The translations under genes were made by a program, and so were the position numbers. This document shows positions 27,801 through 46,211 of a DNA stretch of 64,000 nucleotides, one piece after another. A model generated the notes under the pieces. That model was given only the letters and a program-made list of their open reading frames with translations, did no database searches and was not told the origin of the DNA. This DNA comes from Arenimonas sp. SCN 70-307 (lineage in GTDB: Bacteria > Pseudomonadota > Gammaproteobacteria > Xanthomonadales > Xanthomonadaceae). Numbering within the stretch: position 1 is the first letter of the stretch; each line of letters opens with the position of its first letter. The DNA lies in contig NZ_MEDO01000018.1 in NCBI RefSeq assembly GCF_001724815.1, positions 59,565-123,564 on the forward strand. The letters run 5' to 3'.

Positions 27801-29767
27801 TAGTCGCGGATCTCGCGCACCAGGCTCACTTCCAGCGCACCGGCCGAAAGCTGGCCGCCGAGGTCGCTGCGCACGAGCTCGAAGCCGGCGTTGCCGTTCG
27901 AGGGCGCGCCTTCCTTGAGGTCGAACAGCGGACGCACGCCCACCAGCACCGGCGCCGGCCACAGGCTGCGGCGCATCGTGCGGGTCACCGGGCGGCCGCC
28001 GCTCTCGTAGACGCTGCCGCTGAGCAGCACCGCAACCGGCGCGGCGGGCTGGGCCACTTCCTCGGGCAGGGCCAGGTCGATGGCGAAGCGGCCCTGCTCG
28101 TCCAGCGACTCGTCGATGACGTCGCGCGGCTCGCGCGGCAGCGCCAGGGTCGGGTCGCCGAACTGGTGGTCGGGCAGCGTGGCCACCGGCCGCAGGTCCG
28201 GCTGCAGCGACATGCGCGCGGTGAATCGGTTGCCGGCGGCGGGCGCGCCGTAGAGGTAGGCGCCCTCGACCTGCAGCCGCAGCGGCTCGCCCGGGGCCAG
28301 CGAGGGACGGGGGCTGTCGAGCTCGAGCTTCATGCGCTCGGGCAGGAATTCCTCGATGCGCAGGGCCAGGCCCTGCACCACGTCCTTGGCGCCCGGCGCG
28401 GTGCGGAACTCCACCTGCCAGCGGCCGGTGGGCGCTTCGGGCGGCAGCGCCTGGCTCCACTGGTAATAACCGCCCTCGCCCGGCTCGAGCCGGGTTTCCA
28501 GGAACAGCTTGCCGTCGGGCTGGCGCAGGCCCAGGTACAGCGGCTGCGGCTTGACCGCGCGGCCATCGTGGTCGCGCATCAGCGCCGACACCTGCAGCGC
28601 TTCGCCGGGGCGATAGAGGTCGCGCCCCGACCAGGCGAACACGTCGAACCAGGCCTGGGCGCGCCCGGCGACCGCGAATTCGGAAAGATCGAGCGCCGGC
28701 TGGTTGAACGGCAGCACCGACACGTCGTTGCCCTTGCGCGCCACCAGCACGTGGCCGGCGTCGAGCGCATAGGCCACCAGCGCATTGCCGCTGGCATCGG
28801 TGCCGGCGCGCACCACCGTATTGCCGGCGCGGTCGAGCACCTCGAGCGACACATCGCCGGCGCCCTGCCCGGTCTTGAGCGACGCCGCGTGCACGAACAC
28901 CGCCTCGTCGTAGGCGCGCACGTGCAGGCCCAGGTCGCTGACGAAGAAGATCGCCGTTTCGTAGTCCTGGTCGTAACCGCCCACCTGCCGCATCAGCGCG
29001 AAATACACACCCGGCTTCTGCAGCTCGGCGATGTTCTGCACCGGCAGGTAGGACAGGCGGCGCTCGTTGTCGGCGCCACCGAGCACGAAGCGGTTGAGGT
29101 AGACCGGGTCGGCCACGCGGGTGATGGCCGGGCGGCCCTGCCAGGGGCTGTCGCCCAGCTCCCAGCCGCCGCGGCGCCCGCCGCGCTGGTAGCTGACGAA
29201 GAAGTTGGCGACCTCGCCGTCGCGCACGCGCAGGAACTCGACGTCCACCTCGGGCACGTTCACCGACACCACCGGCAGGCCGCGGGTATCGCGGGCCGGC
29301 AGCACGCTGCCCTGGGAGGCAAAGCCCACGGCCGGCTCCACTGGCGCGGTGTCGAGCTCGCGGCGCTGCTCCTTGCCCAGGGTCTTGCCGTCGGCGGCGG
29401 CCAGGCCGGCCGCCAGCGTCACCGAATACTTGCGGCTGGCCTCGACGTAGGGAAAGCGCAGCACCTTCGCGCTGGGGTCGAGCACCCAGCTGCCCTGCAC
29501 CGCTTCGCCGCCCGGGCCGGCCACCTGCACCAGCGCGTCGAAGTCCTGCCCGGCCGCCAGTGGTTGGGTGAAGCGCAGCTCGATCGCGGTCTGGCCGTCG
29601 TGGCGGCCGTGGCCGGCGGACTCCAGCGCGAAGCCTTCGATGGCCTGGCGGGCATCCACCGGCGAGCCCTGCAGTTCCGGTACCTGGCCACCTTCGCGCC
29701 CGCAGGCGGCGAGCAGCACGAGCACGAAGGACAGTGCCGCAGCGCGGCGGACGGACGTTGGAAACAT
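24878..29767 (-). CDS. Alpha-2-macroglobulin family lipoprotein with thioester (YfhM-like)
   Basis: A 1,629-residue protein. The lipobox is LLAAC near residue 22. A long series of MG (fibronectin-like) domains fills residues about 30-1,090. The thioester motif is GCVEQ with Cys1156 and Gln1159, within YPYGCVEQTTSRGYAALL, followed by the alpha/alpha-toroid thioester domain and a C-terminal MG domain. Bacterial A2Ms of this type are thought to trap proteases that breach the outer membrane. The link to PbpC suggests damage defence plus cell-wall repair. Length fits the E. coli YfhM type. Confidence 0.94.
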   Translation of the reverse strand: MFPTSVRRAAALSFVLVLLAACGREGGQVPELQGSPVDARQAIEGFALESAGHGRHDGQTAIELRFTQPLAAGQDFDALVQVAGPGGEAVQGSWVLDPSAKVLRFPYVEASRKYSVTLAAGLAAADGKTLGKEQRRELDTAPVEPAVGFASQGSVLPARDTRGLPVVSVNVPEVDVEFLRVRDGEVANFFVSYQRGGRRGGWELGDSPWQGRPAITRVADPVYLNRFVLGGADNERRLSYLPVQNIAELQKPGVYFALMRQVGGYDQDYETAIFFVSDLGLHVRAYDEAVFVHAASLKTGQGAGDVSLEVLDRAGNTVVRAGTDASGNALVAYALDAGHVLVARKGNDVSVLPFNQPALDLSEFAVAGRAQAWFDVFAWSGRDLYRPGEALQVSALMRDHDGRAVKPQPLYLGLRQPDGKLFLETRLEPGEGGYYQWSQALPPEAPTGRWQVEFRTAPGAKDVVQGLALRIEEFLPERMKLELDSPRPSLAPGEPLRLQVEGAYLYGAPAAGNRFTARMSLQPDLRPVATLPDHQFGDPTLALPREPRDVIDESLDEQGRFAIDLALPEEVAQPAAPVAVLLSGSVYESGGRPVTRTMRRSLWPAPVLVGVRPLFDLKEGAPSNGNAGFELVRSDLGGQLSAGALEVSLVREIRDYHWRQDGSGWAFDFTARFETVETRQLQARAEGGARIDFPVQWGEYRLEVRDPATGLLTRLPFVAGWSWDNQNRGLDARPDKVKLALDKTGYRAGDTLVVTVTPPQPGPGILLVETDKLLHVQALEPRAGASYELKVTEEWERHDVYLTAVVLRGGSALEKVTPARAVGVAHVPMARGDRRVEVTLTAPAQAEPGQALPVELAAPALAGKTAWATVSAVDLGILNITRFPVPDAAAHFFAQRRLGVDARDLYGRVIESFEGESARLRFGGDMALLALPQARRPTARIKTVDLFSGPVKLDAKGRATVSLPVPDFNGTLRVSALVYGDEAYGQASAESVLRAPILAELSAPRVLAPGDRSTVTIDLQNFTGQAGEFRVQLDTAGPLAVANGRRSVTLAAEAKSTLSFPLTATEGVATGELRLKVEGGGRSVERAFDLPVRPAWGGVARSAAYTVAPGDTLSLGANLADGLMPATVQARLSLTAQPPVPFARALRELLDYPYGCVEQTTSRGYAALLLDQDNAARMGFNGLSADERRRRLEAAFSRLAALQQENGHFSMWGGRDSAPILTPMVAEFLLSAREAGFAVPEAMLQKALERLNEDLLTGGLPFYAYDQPEHLRLAYQAHAGYVLARLNRAPLGTLRALYDNQRGKSLTGLPLVHLGLALQLQGDSARGDKAVAEGLAKASARPRWLGDYGSDLRDQALVLALLRENQREAPGQADRLLELSRDLQARGAGPYAWYSTQEQVALARLGRSLVLDGERTFAGTLAIGGESQALQPDRVASRLLGFGDLSAGLRFTPEAQAPVFAVVDVAGIPRTAPAFDDKAISIIRSWHTPDGKPWKPGPLREGEVLVAALRIEAREAMPDALVVDHLPAGLEIENLNLSDPEQWAGVSINGVALSERAYAAQLAHEEYREDRYVAALRLDAGQPAHLFYLVRAVTPGTYVVPPPQAEDMYRPQLRGVGRAAPANLTVQQP

Positions 29768-29815
29768 GGCCAGGCTCCCCGGGGGTCCCGGCCAGTATAG
29801 GCCTGCGCCGCGTCC

Positions 29816-30601
29816 TCAGTCGGCGCCGGCGACCGGCAGCGCGGCGGCCTGGGCGGTGGCGGCGGCGACCTTGTCGATCGGGGTCATGCGCAGCACCATG
29901 TCGGCCATGTCCATGCCCACGCCGGTGTTGCGCGAGCGCATCATCGAGGCCAGGTCGACGTCCACGTAGCCCATCGGCTTGCCGTCGTGCGAGAAGGCCA
30001 GGCCGGGCACGCCGTCAACCAGCAGGCGGAAGGTCGGCGTGTGCGTCTCGCCCAGCACCAGGCCCGGGCGGAACACCGGCACCCCGCCCCACTCGTCCGA
30101 GGTGCGCAGCACCGAAAAATAGACCATGCCCGGCTCGGCGCGGACGCCGCGCGAGAGGTCGACGAAGGGCAGCGGCCGGGCCGGCTTGCGCATGCGCAGC
30201 CAGGCCAGGCCGAGCGCGCTGTCGCGGGTGACCAGGTCGGCCGGCAGCCACTCGTCGGAGTCGGCCAGGCGCACGCGGAAGTCGCGCGAGGTGGCCACCG
30301 GCGCGCCCTGCCCGCCTTCGCCGAAGCTGGAGAAGTCGAGGCTGATGGTCCGCTCGGGCACCAGCAGCAGGCCGTCGGCGCTGACCAGCACGGCCTGGGT
30401 GCGGTCCTCGACCCGCTGCTCGTTGCCGGAGTTGGTCACCGACATCACGAACTTCACCGTCACGATGGCCTCGGCGTGCTGCTCCCCCAGCGCCTTGAAC
30501 ACCTCGCGGTAGTCGTCGAAGGCCTCGTCGGGCACGGCGGCCGGCGCGGCGGGCGCGGCCAGCAGCAGGGCGAGGACAAGGGCGAGCGTGCGTGCGGTCA
30601 T
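29816..30601 (-). CDS. Secreted trypsin-fold protein lacking catalytic residues (pseudoprotease partner)
   Basis: A 261-residue protein with a Sec signal peptide (residues 1-22). Short stretches align by eye with the protease domain of the preceding gene: VLVSADGLLLVPERT with the His region, RVRLADSDEWLPADLVTRDSALGLAWLRM with the Asp region, and VPGLAFSHDGKPMGYVDVD with the Ser region. In each, the catalytic residue is absent (no His, Gly for Asp, no GNSGG). It is therefore probably a catalytically dead trypsin-fold protein. It overlaps the active protease gene by four bases, which suggests a joint complex. Fold assignment is inference. Confidence 0.7.
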   Translation of the reverse strand: MTARTLALVLALLLAAPAAPAAVPDEAFDDYREVFKALGEQHAEAIVTVKFVMSVTNSGNEQRVEDRTQAVLVSADGLLLVPERTISLDFSSFGEGGQGAPVATSRDFRVRLADSDEWLPADLVTRDSALGLAWLRMRKPARPLPFVDLSRGVRAEPGMVYFSVLRTSDEWGGVPVFRPGLVLGETHTPTFRLLVDGVPGLAFSHDGKPMGYVDVDLASMMRSRNTGVGMDMADMVLRMTPIDKVAAATAQAAALPVAGAD

Positions 30602-32658
30602 GGCGTCTCCGTGAGCCAGTAGCGTTCGAGGTAGAGGATGCGCGATTCGGGCCCGCGCAGCACCTGCACCGGGATGACCCGGCCGTTGCCGGCGGCCAGG
30701 GCCGCGTCCAGCGCCACCTGCAGGCTGGCGAGGTCGCCGACCTCGCGCTCGCCCAGGCGCACGATCACGTCGCCGCGCTGCAGGTGCGCCAGCCCGGCCG
30801 GGCCGCCCGATTCGACGCCGTCGACGTGCACGCCGCGCTGGCTGGCCGGCAGCTGGCGTGCGGCGCGGTCGTAGAAGCCCAGCTCGCGCACCTGGATGCG
30901 CAGCGACGACAGCGCCAGCGAACGCAGCGAAGCCGTGTTGGCGGGCGCGGCCGACAGCGTGGCGTCGAAAGCCACCGGCTTGCCCTCGCGCAGCGCTTCC
31001 ACGCGCACCTTCGCGCCGACGATCTGGTCGCGCACGCGCTGGTGGAAAGGATCGTCGGAACTGTCGTTGGCCGCGCGCAGCGGCACGCCGTCGACGGCCG
31101 TGAGCAGGTCGCCGGTGCGCGCGCCGGCCGCCGCCAGGGGGCTGCCCGGATACAGGCGGGTGATGCGGAAACCGGCGCCGCCCAGGCCCAGCTCGCGCGC
31201 CAGCGAAGCGGTGATCGGCTGCACCTCCACGCCGGCCCAGGCCTTGGGCAGCTCGGGCAGCGGCACGCGCAGCTGGTCGCCGTGGACCGGGACCAACAGG
31301 GCCACGCGGTGTTCGGCGCCGCGCCGGAACGAGAGCACGCGCGGTTTGCCTTCCGCCGGAGGCTGCGCGGCCACGGCCTCGAGCGCGGCGTGGTCGGGCA
31401 CCGGACGGCCGTCGACCGCCATCAGCAGGTCGCCTTCCGACAGCGCCGGGCGCGCGATCGCCGCCGGGCCACCCGGGCGCAGGCCGGTCACCAGCAGGCC
31501 GCGCTCGCCCTCGAGGTTGCGGCGCCGGCCCATGCCGGGCGTGAGTTCGACCAGCGAAGCGCCGAAGGGCGCGAAGGCGCGCTCTTCGCCGCGGTCCTCC
31601 GGCTGGGGCCGGGTGCGCAGCTTCAGTTCGCGACGCCCCTGGTCCTGGGCGATGCGCAAGCTCACCTCGGCGCCGATCGGCAGCTCGGCGATGCGCCGCT
31701 GCAGCGCCGGCACGTCCACCGGCTGCAGTGCGGTGAACGGCGCGCCGTCCACGGCCAGGATGCGGTCGCCGGCGCGCAGGCCGGCCTTCTCGGCCGCCGA
31801 ACCACGCTCGACCGAATTGACCAGCACGCCCTCGCTGAGGCCCGTGCCCTTGAGCGAACGCAGGCGGAAGCCCAGGTGCGAGCGCTTGATGGCGCCGCGG
31901 GCGATGAGCGCATCCACCACGTCGCGCGCGTCCGGGCCCGGGATGGCGAAGGCCAGGTCGCCGCCGAAGATCATGCCGCGCGTGTTCACGCCGACGATGC
32001 GGCCGCGCAGGTCCACCAGCGGGCCGCCGGAATTGCCCGGCGCGATCGCGGCGTCGTGCTGGATCCAGGCGTAGTAGCGGCCGGTGGGCTCGTCGGCGCC
32101 GAGGCGGTCCTCGTAGTCGGCCTCGTCGTCGAACAGGGACACCAGCAGGCGGCGCGGGTTGTTGACCACGCCCGCGCTCATCGAATTCGACAGGCCCCAG
32201 GGCGCGCCCATGGCCAACACGGTGTCGCCCGGCGCGAGGTCGGGCTCGTCGGCGAAGCGGGCGTGGGCGAACACTTCCGGCACCGGCGGCTGGGCCTGCA
32301 GCACGGCCAGGTCGGAGAGCGTGTCGGCGCCGACCAGTCGCGCCGGCAGCTCGCGGCCGTCGGCGAAGACGACGCGGAAACTCTTGCCGTTCTGGGTGAC
32401 GTGGGCGTTGGTGGCGATGTGGCCCTGCGGCGTCACCACGGTGCCGCTGCCGGAGGAGACGCTGAGCACCGGCTCGCCCTGGCGGAAGTCCTCGCGCACC
32501 ACCAGGATGCTCACGACCACCGGCAGCACCTGGTCGCGGGCGGCAGCAATCGTGGCCGGGTCCGGCGCGGGGCCGGGCGTGGTTTCAGGCTGCGCCACGG
32601 CGGGCGCGGCGACGAGCAGGCAGGCGGCCAGCAGTGCGGCGGTGGTCTGGCGGATCAT
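30598..32658 (-). CDS. HtrA-like periplasmic serine protease with four predicted PDZ domains
   Basis: A 686-residue secreted protease. A signal peptide ends at AVA-Q (residue 22-23). The trypsin domain has His86 in IATNAHV, Asp116 in TLSDLAVL and Ser210 in PGNSGGPL. PDZ-like units follow at about 262-348, 366-455, 475-568 and 586-680, each with a GD-hydrophobic core such as AGDRILAVDG, EGDLLMAVDG, TGDLLTAVDG and RGDVIVRLG. Classical DegP has two PDZ domains, so this is an extended form. It heads a two-gene operon with the pseudoprotease. Confidence 0.9.
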   Translation of the reverse strand: MIRQTTAALLAACLLVAAPAVAQPETTPGPAPDPATIAAARDQVLPVVVSILVVREDFRQGEPVLSVSSGSGTVVTPQGHIATNAHVTQNGKSFRVVFADGRELPARLVGADTLSDLAVLQAQPPVPEVFAHARFADEPDLAPGDTVLAMGAPWGLSNSMSAGVVNNPRRLLVSLFDDEADYEDRLGADEPTGRYYAWIQHDAAIAPGNSGGPLVDLRGRIVGVNTRGMIFGGDLAFAIPGPDARDVVDALIARGAIKRSHLGFRLRSLKGTGLSEGVLVNSVERGSAAEKAGLRAGDRILAVDGAPFTALQPVDVPALQRRIAELPIGAEVSLRIAQDQGRRELKLRTRPQPEDRGEERAFAPFGASLVELTPGMGRRRNLEGERGLLVTGLRPGGPAAIARPALSEGDLLMAVDGRPVPDHAALEAVAAQPPAEGKPRVLSFRRGAEHRVALLVPVHGDQLRVPLPELPKAWAGVEVQPITASLARELGLGGAGFRITRLYPGSPLAAAGARTGDLLTAVDGVPLRAANDSSDDPFHQRVRDQIVGAKVRVEALREGKPVAFDATLSAAPANTASLRSLALSSLRIQVRELGFYDRAARQLPASQRGVHVDGVESGGPAGLAHLQRGDVIVRLGEREVGDLASLQVALDAALAAGNGRVIPVQVLRGPESRILYLERYWLTETP

Positions 32659-32733
32659 CGGGGGCTCCGGAAGGGTCTGGCCTTAGGGTACAGGCCGCGC
32701 GGGGAGTTCCGCGCGGCCCGGCCAGCGCCCGGC

Positions 32734-35340
<2,607 letters not shown>

Positions 35341-35388
35341 TCGTGATTCCGTTGCGTAGCCTGCGGACAGGCGTTTCGGGGACATGAA

Positions 35389-35417
35389 ATCATATCAGAA
35401 ACCCCGCCTGAATGGCA
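35389..35417 (-). promoter_or_regulatory. Likely gyrA promoter
   Basis: On the minus strand TGCCAT (35417-35412) and TATGAT (35394-35389) are spaced 17 bp apart, 48 bp before the gyrA ATG. The -10 is strong and the -35 weak. Confidence 0.55.
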
Positions 35418-35443
35418 GGGTTTAGGCACGGAAAAACAAGGAC

Positions 35444-36493
<1,050 letters not shown>

Positions 36494-36565
36494 GCGGGCG
36501 GTCCGTGCGCGAAGACCGCGAGTCTACCAAGCCACGCCGCCCCGCCGCCGCGTTATGCTGCGGCC

Positions 36566-37360
36566 ATGGCCAGCAAAACCGCCCGCCGGGGCACGAAGGA
36601 ACTGCCGGACACCGGCATCGAGGCAATGCTGCACGGCGCCTGCGTGCGCGCCGGCGCCGGCGCGGCGATGCAGGTGGCGCTCGACCGCCTGCCGCTGCTG
36701 CGGCCGCTGCTGCCCTCGGGGCTGCGCTTCGTCGGCAGCCGCGAATCGGCCCAGGCCACGCAGCGCGCCCTGGTCGAGGAAATCTACCGGCGCTATTCGC
36801 TCAAGCCGGCGGCCTGGGAAGTCGAGGGCGTGCTGGCCGTGGCCCAGACCCAGGCCGTACTCAGCCCGCTCGCCACCCGCGAGGGCCTGCGCGGCCTGCT
36901 GCGCGGCTGGCTGCCCGACGCGCTCAGCGCGCCGCTGATGCGCTACACGCCGCTCGAACCACTGGTCACCGCCACCGTGCGCGCCGTGGCCGAAACCTGG
37001 GCTGCCGGCCGGTACGCCGACAGCGTCTGCCGCCTGCGCAAGGCCGGCGCCGACTGGCTGCCCAAGCCGCTGGCCAGTGCGCTGAGCCTGGCGCCGTCCA
37101 CCCTCAAGGCCTGGAGCGCCGAGGCCCTGAGCCTGGCCATGCCGCCGCTCAAGCTGGCCACCACGCTGGGCCGCCAGCTCACCGACCTGGCCCTGCCCCG
37201 CCCGCCCGCGTCCACCGCCAGCCGGACGGCGGCCACGAAAAAGGCGCCCGCCGTGAAGCGGGCGCCTTCGAAGGCCAAACCGGGGGCTCAGAAGACCACG
37301 AAGTCGGCGCGGCAGCCGCGGTCCACCCAGATGCCGTCGCGGCGGAAGCCCCAGCTGTAG
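36566..37360 (+). CDS. Unknown helical protein with Lys/Arg-rich tail, overlapping the DUF3011 gene
   Basis: A 264-residue protein that I do not recognise. Residues about 15-220 look mostly helical, with hydrophobic stretches such as LVTATVRAVAETWAAG but no clear signal peptide. The last 50 residues are basic (KKAPAVKRAPSKAKP and similar). That tail is read from a minus-strand terminator hairpin (from residue about 225) and from 73 bp antisense to the DUF3011 gene, so its reading may be recent or the frame may have lost an earlier stop. The start follows TATGCT and has a weak ribosome-binding site. Confidence 0.6.
   Translation: MASKTARRGTKELPDTGIEAMLHGACVRAGAGAAMQVALDRLPLLRPLLPSGLRFVGSRESAQATQRALVEEIYRRYSLKPAAWEVEGVLAVAQTQAVLSPLATREGLRGLLRGWLPDALSAPLMRYTPLEPLVTATVRAVAETWAAGRYADSVCRLRKAGADWLPKPLASALSLAPSTLKAWSAEALSLAMPPLKLATTLGRQLTDLALPRPPASTASRTAATKKAPAVKRAPSKAKPGAQKTTKSARQPRSTQMPSRRKPQL
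37238..37268 (-). terminator. Intrinsic terminator of the DUF3011 gene
   Basis: On the minus strand an 11 bp stem AAGGCGCCCGC-TTCACG-GCGGGCGCCTT ends in a T run (the A run at 37238-37242 on the plus strand). It is 20 bp past the DUF3011 stop and lies inside the opposite gene. Confidence 0.82.
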
Positions 37361-37821
37361 CCGTAGTGGCAGTCGGCGCGGCTGATCACGCGCTGCAGGT
37401 CGACCTCACGCACGCCGCCGGGCACGCGGCAAAAGCGCGAGCGGTTGTCCTGCGACTCGCAGCGCACCACGCGGGCCCGCGGGCCATAACCGTAACCCCG
37501 GTCGTAACCGCGGCCGTGGCGGCGGTCGTCGCGGTAGCGCGGGCCGCCGACCGCGAACTCACCGCGGCAGCCGTGCGCCACCCAGATGCCACCGCGGTCG
37601 AAGCCCCAGGTGCGGCCCGGGATGCAGGCCGCGCGCGAACGCTGGTTCACCAGCGCCACGCCACCGCGGGTGTCGGCCGGGCAATAGCGGCTGCGTTCGT
37701 CGATGGATTCGCAGCGCACCACGCTCTCGTGGCCGTAGTTGTAGCCGTACCGCCCATCGGCGGAGGCTGCCTGCGGCAGGGCCGCGGCCATCAGCAGCGA
37801 AGCAAGCATCCAACGGGTCAT
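37288..37821 (-). CDS. Secreted DUF3011 protein with two repeats
   Basis: A 177-residue secreted protein; ATG at 37821 follows GAGGAAAC and begins a signal peptide ending ASA-D near residue 21. Two DUF3011 repeats are visible, about residues 32-90 and 115-177. Each starts VVRCES, contains R-SR-C, and ends with W-F-GIWV--GCR-F. The linker between them is Arg/Gly/Tyr-rich. Conserved Cys pairs suggest disulfides in the periplasm. The function of DUF3011 is unknown; it is common in xanthomonads. Confidence 0.88.
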   Translation of the reverse strand: MTRWMLASLLMAAALPQAASADGRYGYNYGHESVVRCESIDERSRYCPADTRGGVALVNQRSRAACIPGRTWGFDRGGIWVAHGCRGEFAVGGPRYRDDRRHGRGYDRGYGYGPRARVVRCESQDNRSRFCRVPGGVREVDLQRVISRADCHYGYSWGFRRDGIWVDRGCRADFVVF

Positions 37822-37923
37822 GGTCGTTTCCTCGGGTCTGGCCGGCTGTTGCGCCGGCGGGGCCACGTTAGGCAGGCCGGGCTGAATCGCCGGCCAACCC
37901 GCGACGACGCGCTTAGCTTCGAT

Positions 37924-38892
37924 TCACGCCCGCTCGAACGGAAAAGCCAGCACGTCGGCGATCTTGTCGGTGCCGAGCAGCGCCATCAGCAGGCGATCGA
38001 TGCCCAGCGCTACGCCGGCGCAGTCGGGCAGCTTGGGCAGCGCCGCCAGCAGGCGCTCGTCCACCGCCGGCTCGGCGGCGTTGCGGGCGCGGCGGCGCGC
38101 GAGGTCGGACTCGAAGCGGGCGCGCTGCTCGTCGGCGTCCTTGAGCTCGTGGTAGCCATTGGCCACCTCGAGCGGACCGAGGTAGGCCTCGAAGCGCTCG
38201 GCCACCGCCGGCTTGCCGGGGCGCAGCCGCGCCAGCGCGCACTGGCTGGCCGGGTAGTCGTAGACCAGCAGGATGCGGTTGGCCGGGATCGAGGGCTGGA
38301 TGAGGTGGGTCATCAGCAGGTCGAGCCAGTCGTCGCGGGTCAGGCCGGCCGGGTCGATGTCGTAAACGCCCAGCGGCGAGCGCAGCTCCTCCTCGGGCGC
38401 GGTCAGCGGGTCGAAGCCGAACTTGTCGAGGTAGAGCTGCCGGAAGCTCGTGTCGCGCACCGTCGCCCGGCGCCCGGCCAGGGCCAGCGCGGCCTTGAGC
38501 AGTTCGGCGGTTTCGTCCATCAGCTGGTGGTGGTTCCAGCCGACGCGGTACCACTCGAGCATGGTGAACTCGGGGTTGTGGCGGACGCCGGCCTCGCCGT
38601 CGCGGAACACGCGGCCGAGTTCGTAGCAGTCGCCCACGCCGGCGGCGAGCAGGCGCTTGAGCGGGAACTCGGGCGAGGTGCGCAGCCAGCGGCGCGGCGC
38701 GCCAGCCGACCTGGGCCCGGTGAATTCCAGCTGGAAGCTCTCGATGTTCGGGTCGGTGTTGCCGGCCATCGAGAGCATCGGCGTCTCGACCTCGAGCACG
38801 CCGCGCTCGGCGAAAAAGCGCCGCACCAGCGCGTAGAGCTCGGCGCGCAGCCGAAGGGCGCGCAGGGCAGCCGTGGGTTTGCTGTTCTTCAT
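37924..38892 (-). CDS. epmA: EF-P--(R)-beta-lysine ligase
   Basis: A 322-residue truncated class II lysyl-tRNA synthetase paralogue (GenX/PoxA) with no anticodon-binding domain. It attaches (R)-beta-lysine to a lysine of elongation factor P. Class II motifs are VETPMLS, LRTSPEFPLKRLLAAG, CYELGRVFRDGEAGVRHNPEFTMLEWYR and the motif-3 end GVALGIDRLLMALLG. Epm partners epmB and efp are not in this window. It is followed after 45 bp by ligA on the same strand. Confidence 0.94.
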   Translation of the reverse strand: MKNSKPTAALRALRLRAELYALVRRFFAERGVLEVETPMLSMAGNTDPNIESFQLEFTGPRSAGAPRRWLRTSPEFPLKRLLAAGVGDCYELGRVFRDGEAGVRHNPEFTMLEWYRVGWNHHQLMDETAELLKAALALAGRRATVRDTSFRQLYLDKFGFDPLTAPEEELRSPLGVYDIDPAGLTRDDWLDLLMTHLIQPSIPANRILLVYDYPASQCALARLRPGKPAVAERFEAYLGPLEVANGYHELKDADEQRARFESDLARRRARNAAEPAVDERLLAALPKLPDCAGVALGIDRLLMALLGTDKIADVLAFPFERA

Positions 38893-38937
38893 GCCAATAC
38901 TTTACGCCCGGCCGGGCCGGGCCCGGCGTGACGCCGG

Positions 38938-41839
<2,902 letters not shown>

Positions 41840-41915
41840 GGTCCCCTCCCTGTGTGCCTTGCCCTGGCCGCATCCGCAGCCTATCGCCGAATGATGCCCG
41901 ATTTCAGCCCGCCGG

Positions 41916-45413
<3,498 letters not shown>

Positions 45414-45589
45414 TGATCGGGGTTCTCAGTCGGCCGGGCGAGCCGGCCGGCCACGGGGCGCCAGGAACGCCCCGCCGCAGGGTCAAGGGGAGTCCGCGAA
45501 CCGGTCCGCCGCCCACGCCAAGTGATTGAATTCATTGGCAGAGCGCGGTCCCCGGTGCGCGGCCGTCCGGCAGTATAACAGCGGCCCGC

Positions 45590-45871
45590 TCAGGCATCGC
45601 CGGGGGCGCGGGCCTGGATGGACAGGGCGTGGATGTCGGTCTCCATCAGGCTGCCCAGCGCCGCATACACCGCCCGGTGCCGGGCCAGCGGCCCCAGCCC
45701 GGCGAAGGCCGCCGAGGTGATGGCCACCTTGAAGTGGCCGCGGCCGTCGCGGGCGCCGGCGTGCCCGGCGTGCTTGTGGCTCTCGTCGACGATCTCCAGC
45801 GCCGTCGGCGCCAGCGCCGCCTCGAGCGCGGCGCGGATGGCGGCCGGGCGCTGCTCGCGGGCCAGGCTCAC
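45590..45871 (-). CDS. BolA family protein
   Basis: A 93-residue BolA/IbaG-like protein. Motifs are [25 protein letters not shown] and [24 protein letters not shown], which include the conserved His residues that bind an Fe-S cluster with a monothiol glutaredoxin in studied relatives. The GTG start overlaps the yciI stop as GTGA, which fixes it and implies coupling. Pairing of bolA with yciI is common in proteobacteria. Confidence 0.93.
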   Translation of the reverse strand: MSLAREQRPAAIRAALEAALAPTALEIVDESHKHAGHAGARDGRGHFKVAITSAAFAGLGPLARHRAVYAALGSLMETDIHALSIQARAPGDA

Positions 45872-46167
45872 GGCAGCACCGGGCGGAAGGGCCGCACGTC
45901 CACGCGCGCATAGGCGCCCGCGGCGAGATAGGGGTCGGCCTCGGCCCAGGCGCGGGCCGCGGCGAGGTCGTCGAACTCGGCCACCACCAGGCTGCCGGTG
46001 AAGCCGGCCGGGCCCGGGTCCTCGGCGTCGATGGCCGGCAGCGGGCCGGCGAGCTTCAGGCGCCCGGCCTCGGCCAGGGCCTGCAGCCGCGCCAGGTGGG
46101 CAGGCCGCGCGGCCTGGCGCGCGGCCAGCGAATCGGCGCGGTCGATGCCATGGATCATGTACCACAT
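45868..46167 (-). CDS. yciI: YciI family protein
   Basis: A 99-residue ferredoxin-like-fold protein with the family start [27 protein letters not shown], including the conserved His in the RPAHL region and the catalytic-type Asp in [18 protein letters not shown]. YciI-like proteins are dehydrochlorinase-like and of unsettled physiological role. First gene of a two-gene run with bolA and divergent from the yciO-like gene. Confidence 0.92.
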   Translation of the reverse strand: MWYMIHGIDRADSLAARQAARPAHLARLQALAEAGRLKLAGPLPAIDAEDPGPAGFTGSLVVAEFDDLAAARAWAEADPYLAAGAYARVDVRPFRPVLP

Positions 46168-46211
46168 CGTCGGGACTCCTCGCGTTCGTAGCGCGACAGT
46201 ATCGCCCAGCC

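Noticed and set aside
24716..29800. A 1,694-codon plus-strand frame opposite the A2M gene
   Set aside because: Shadow frame rich in Arg, His, Gln and Ala; the opposite strand encodes a full A2M protein with intact thioester.
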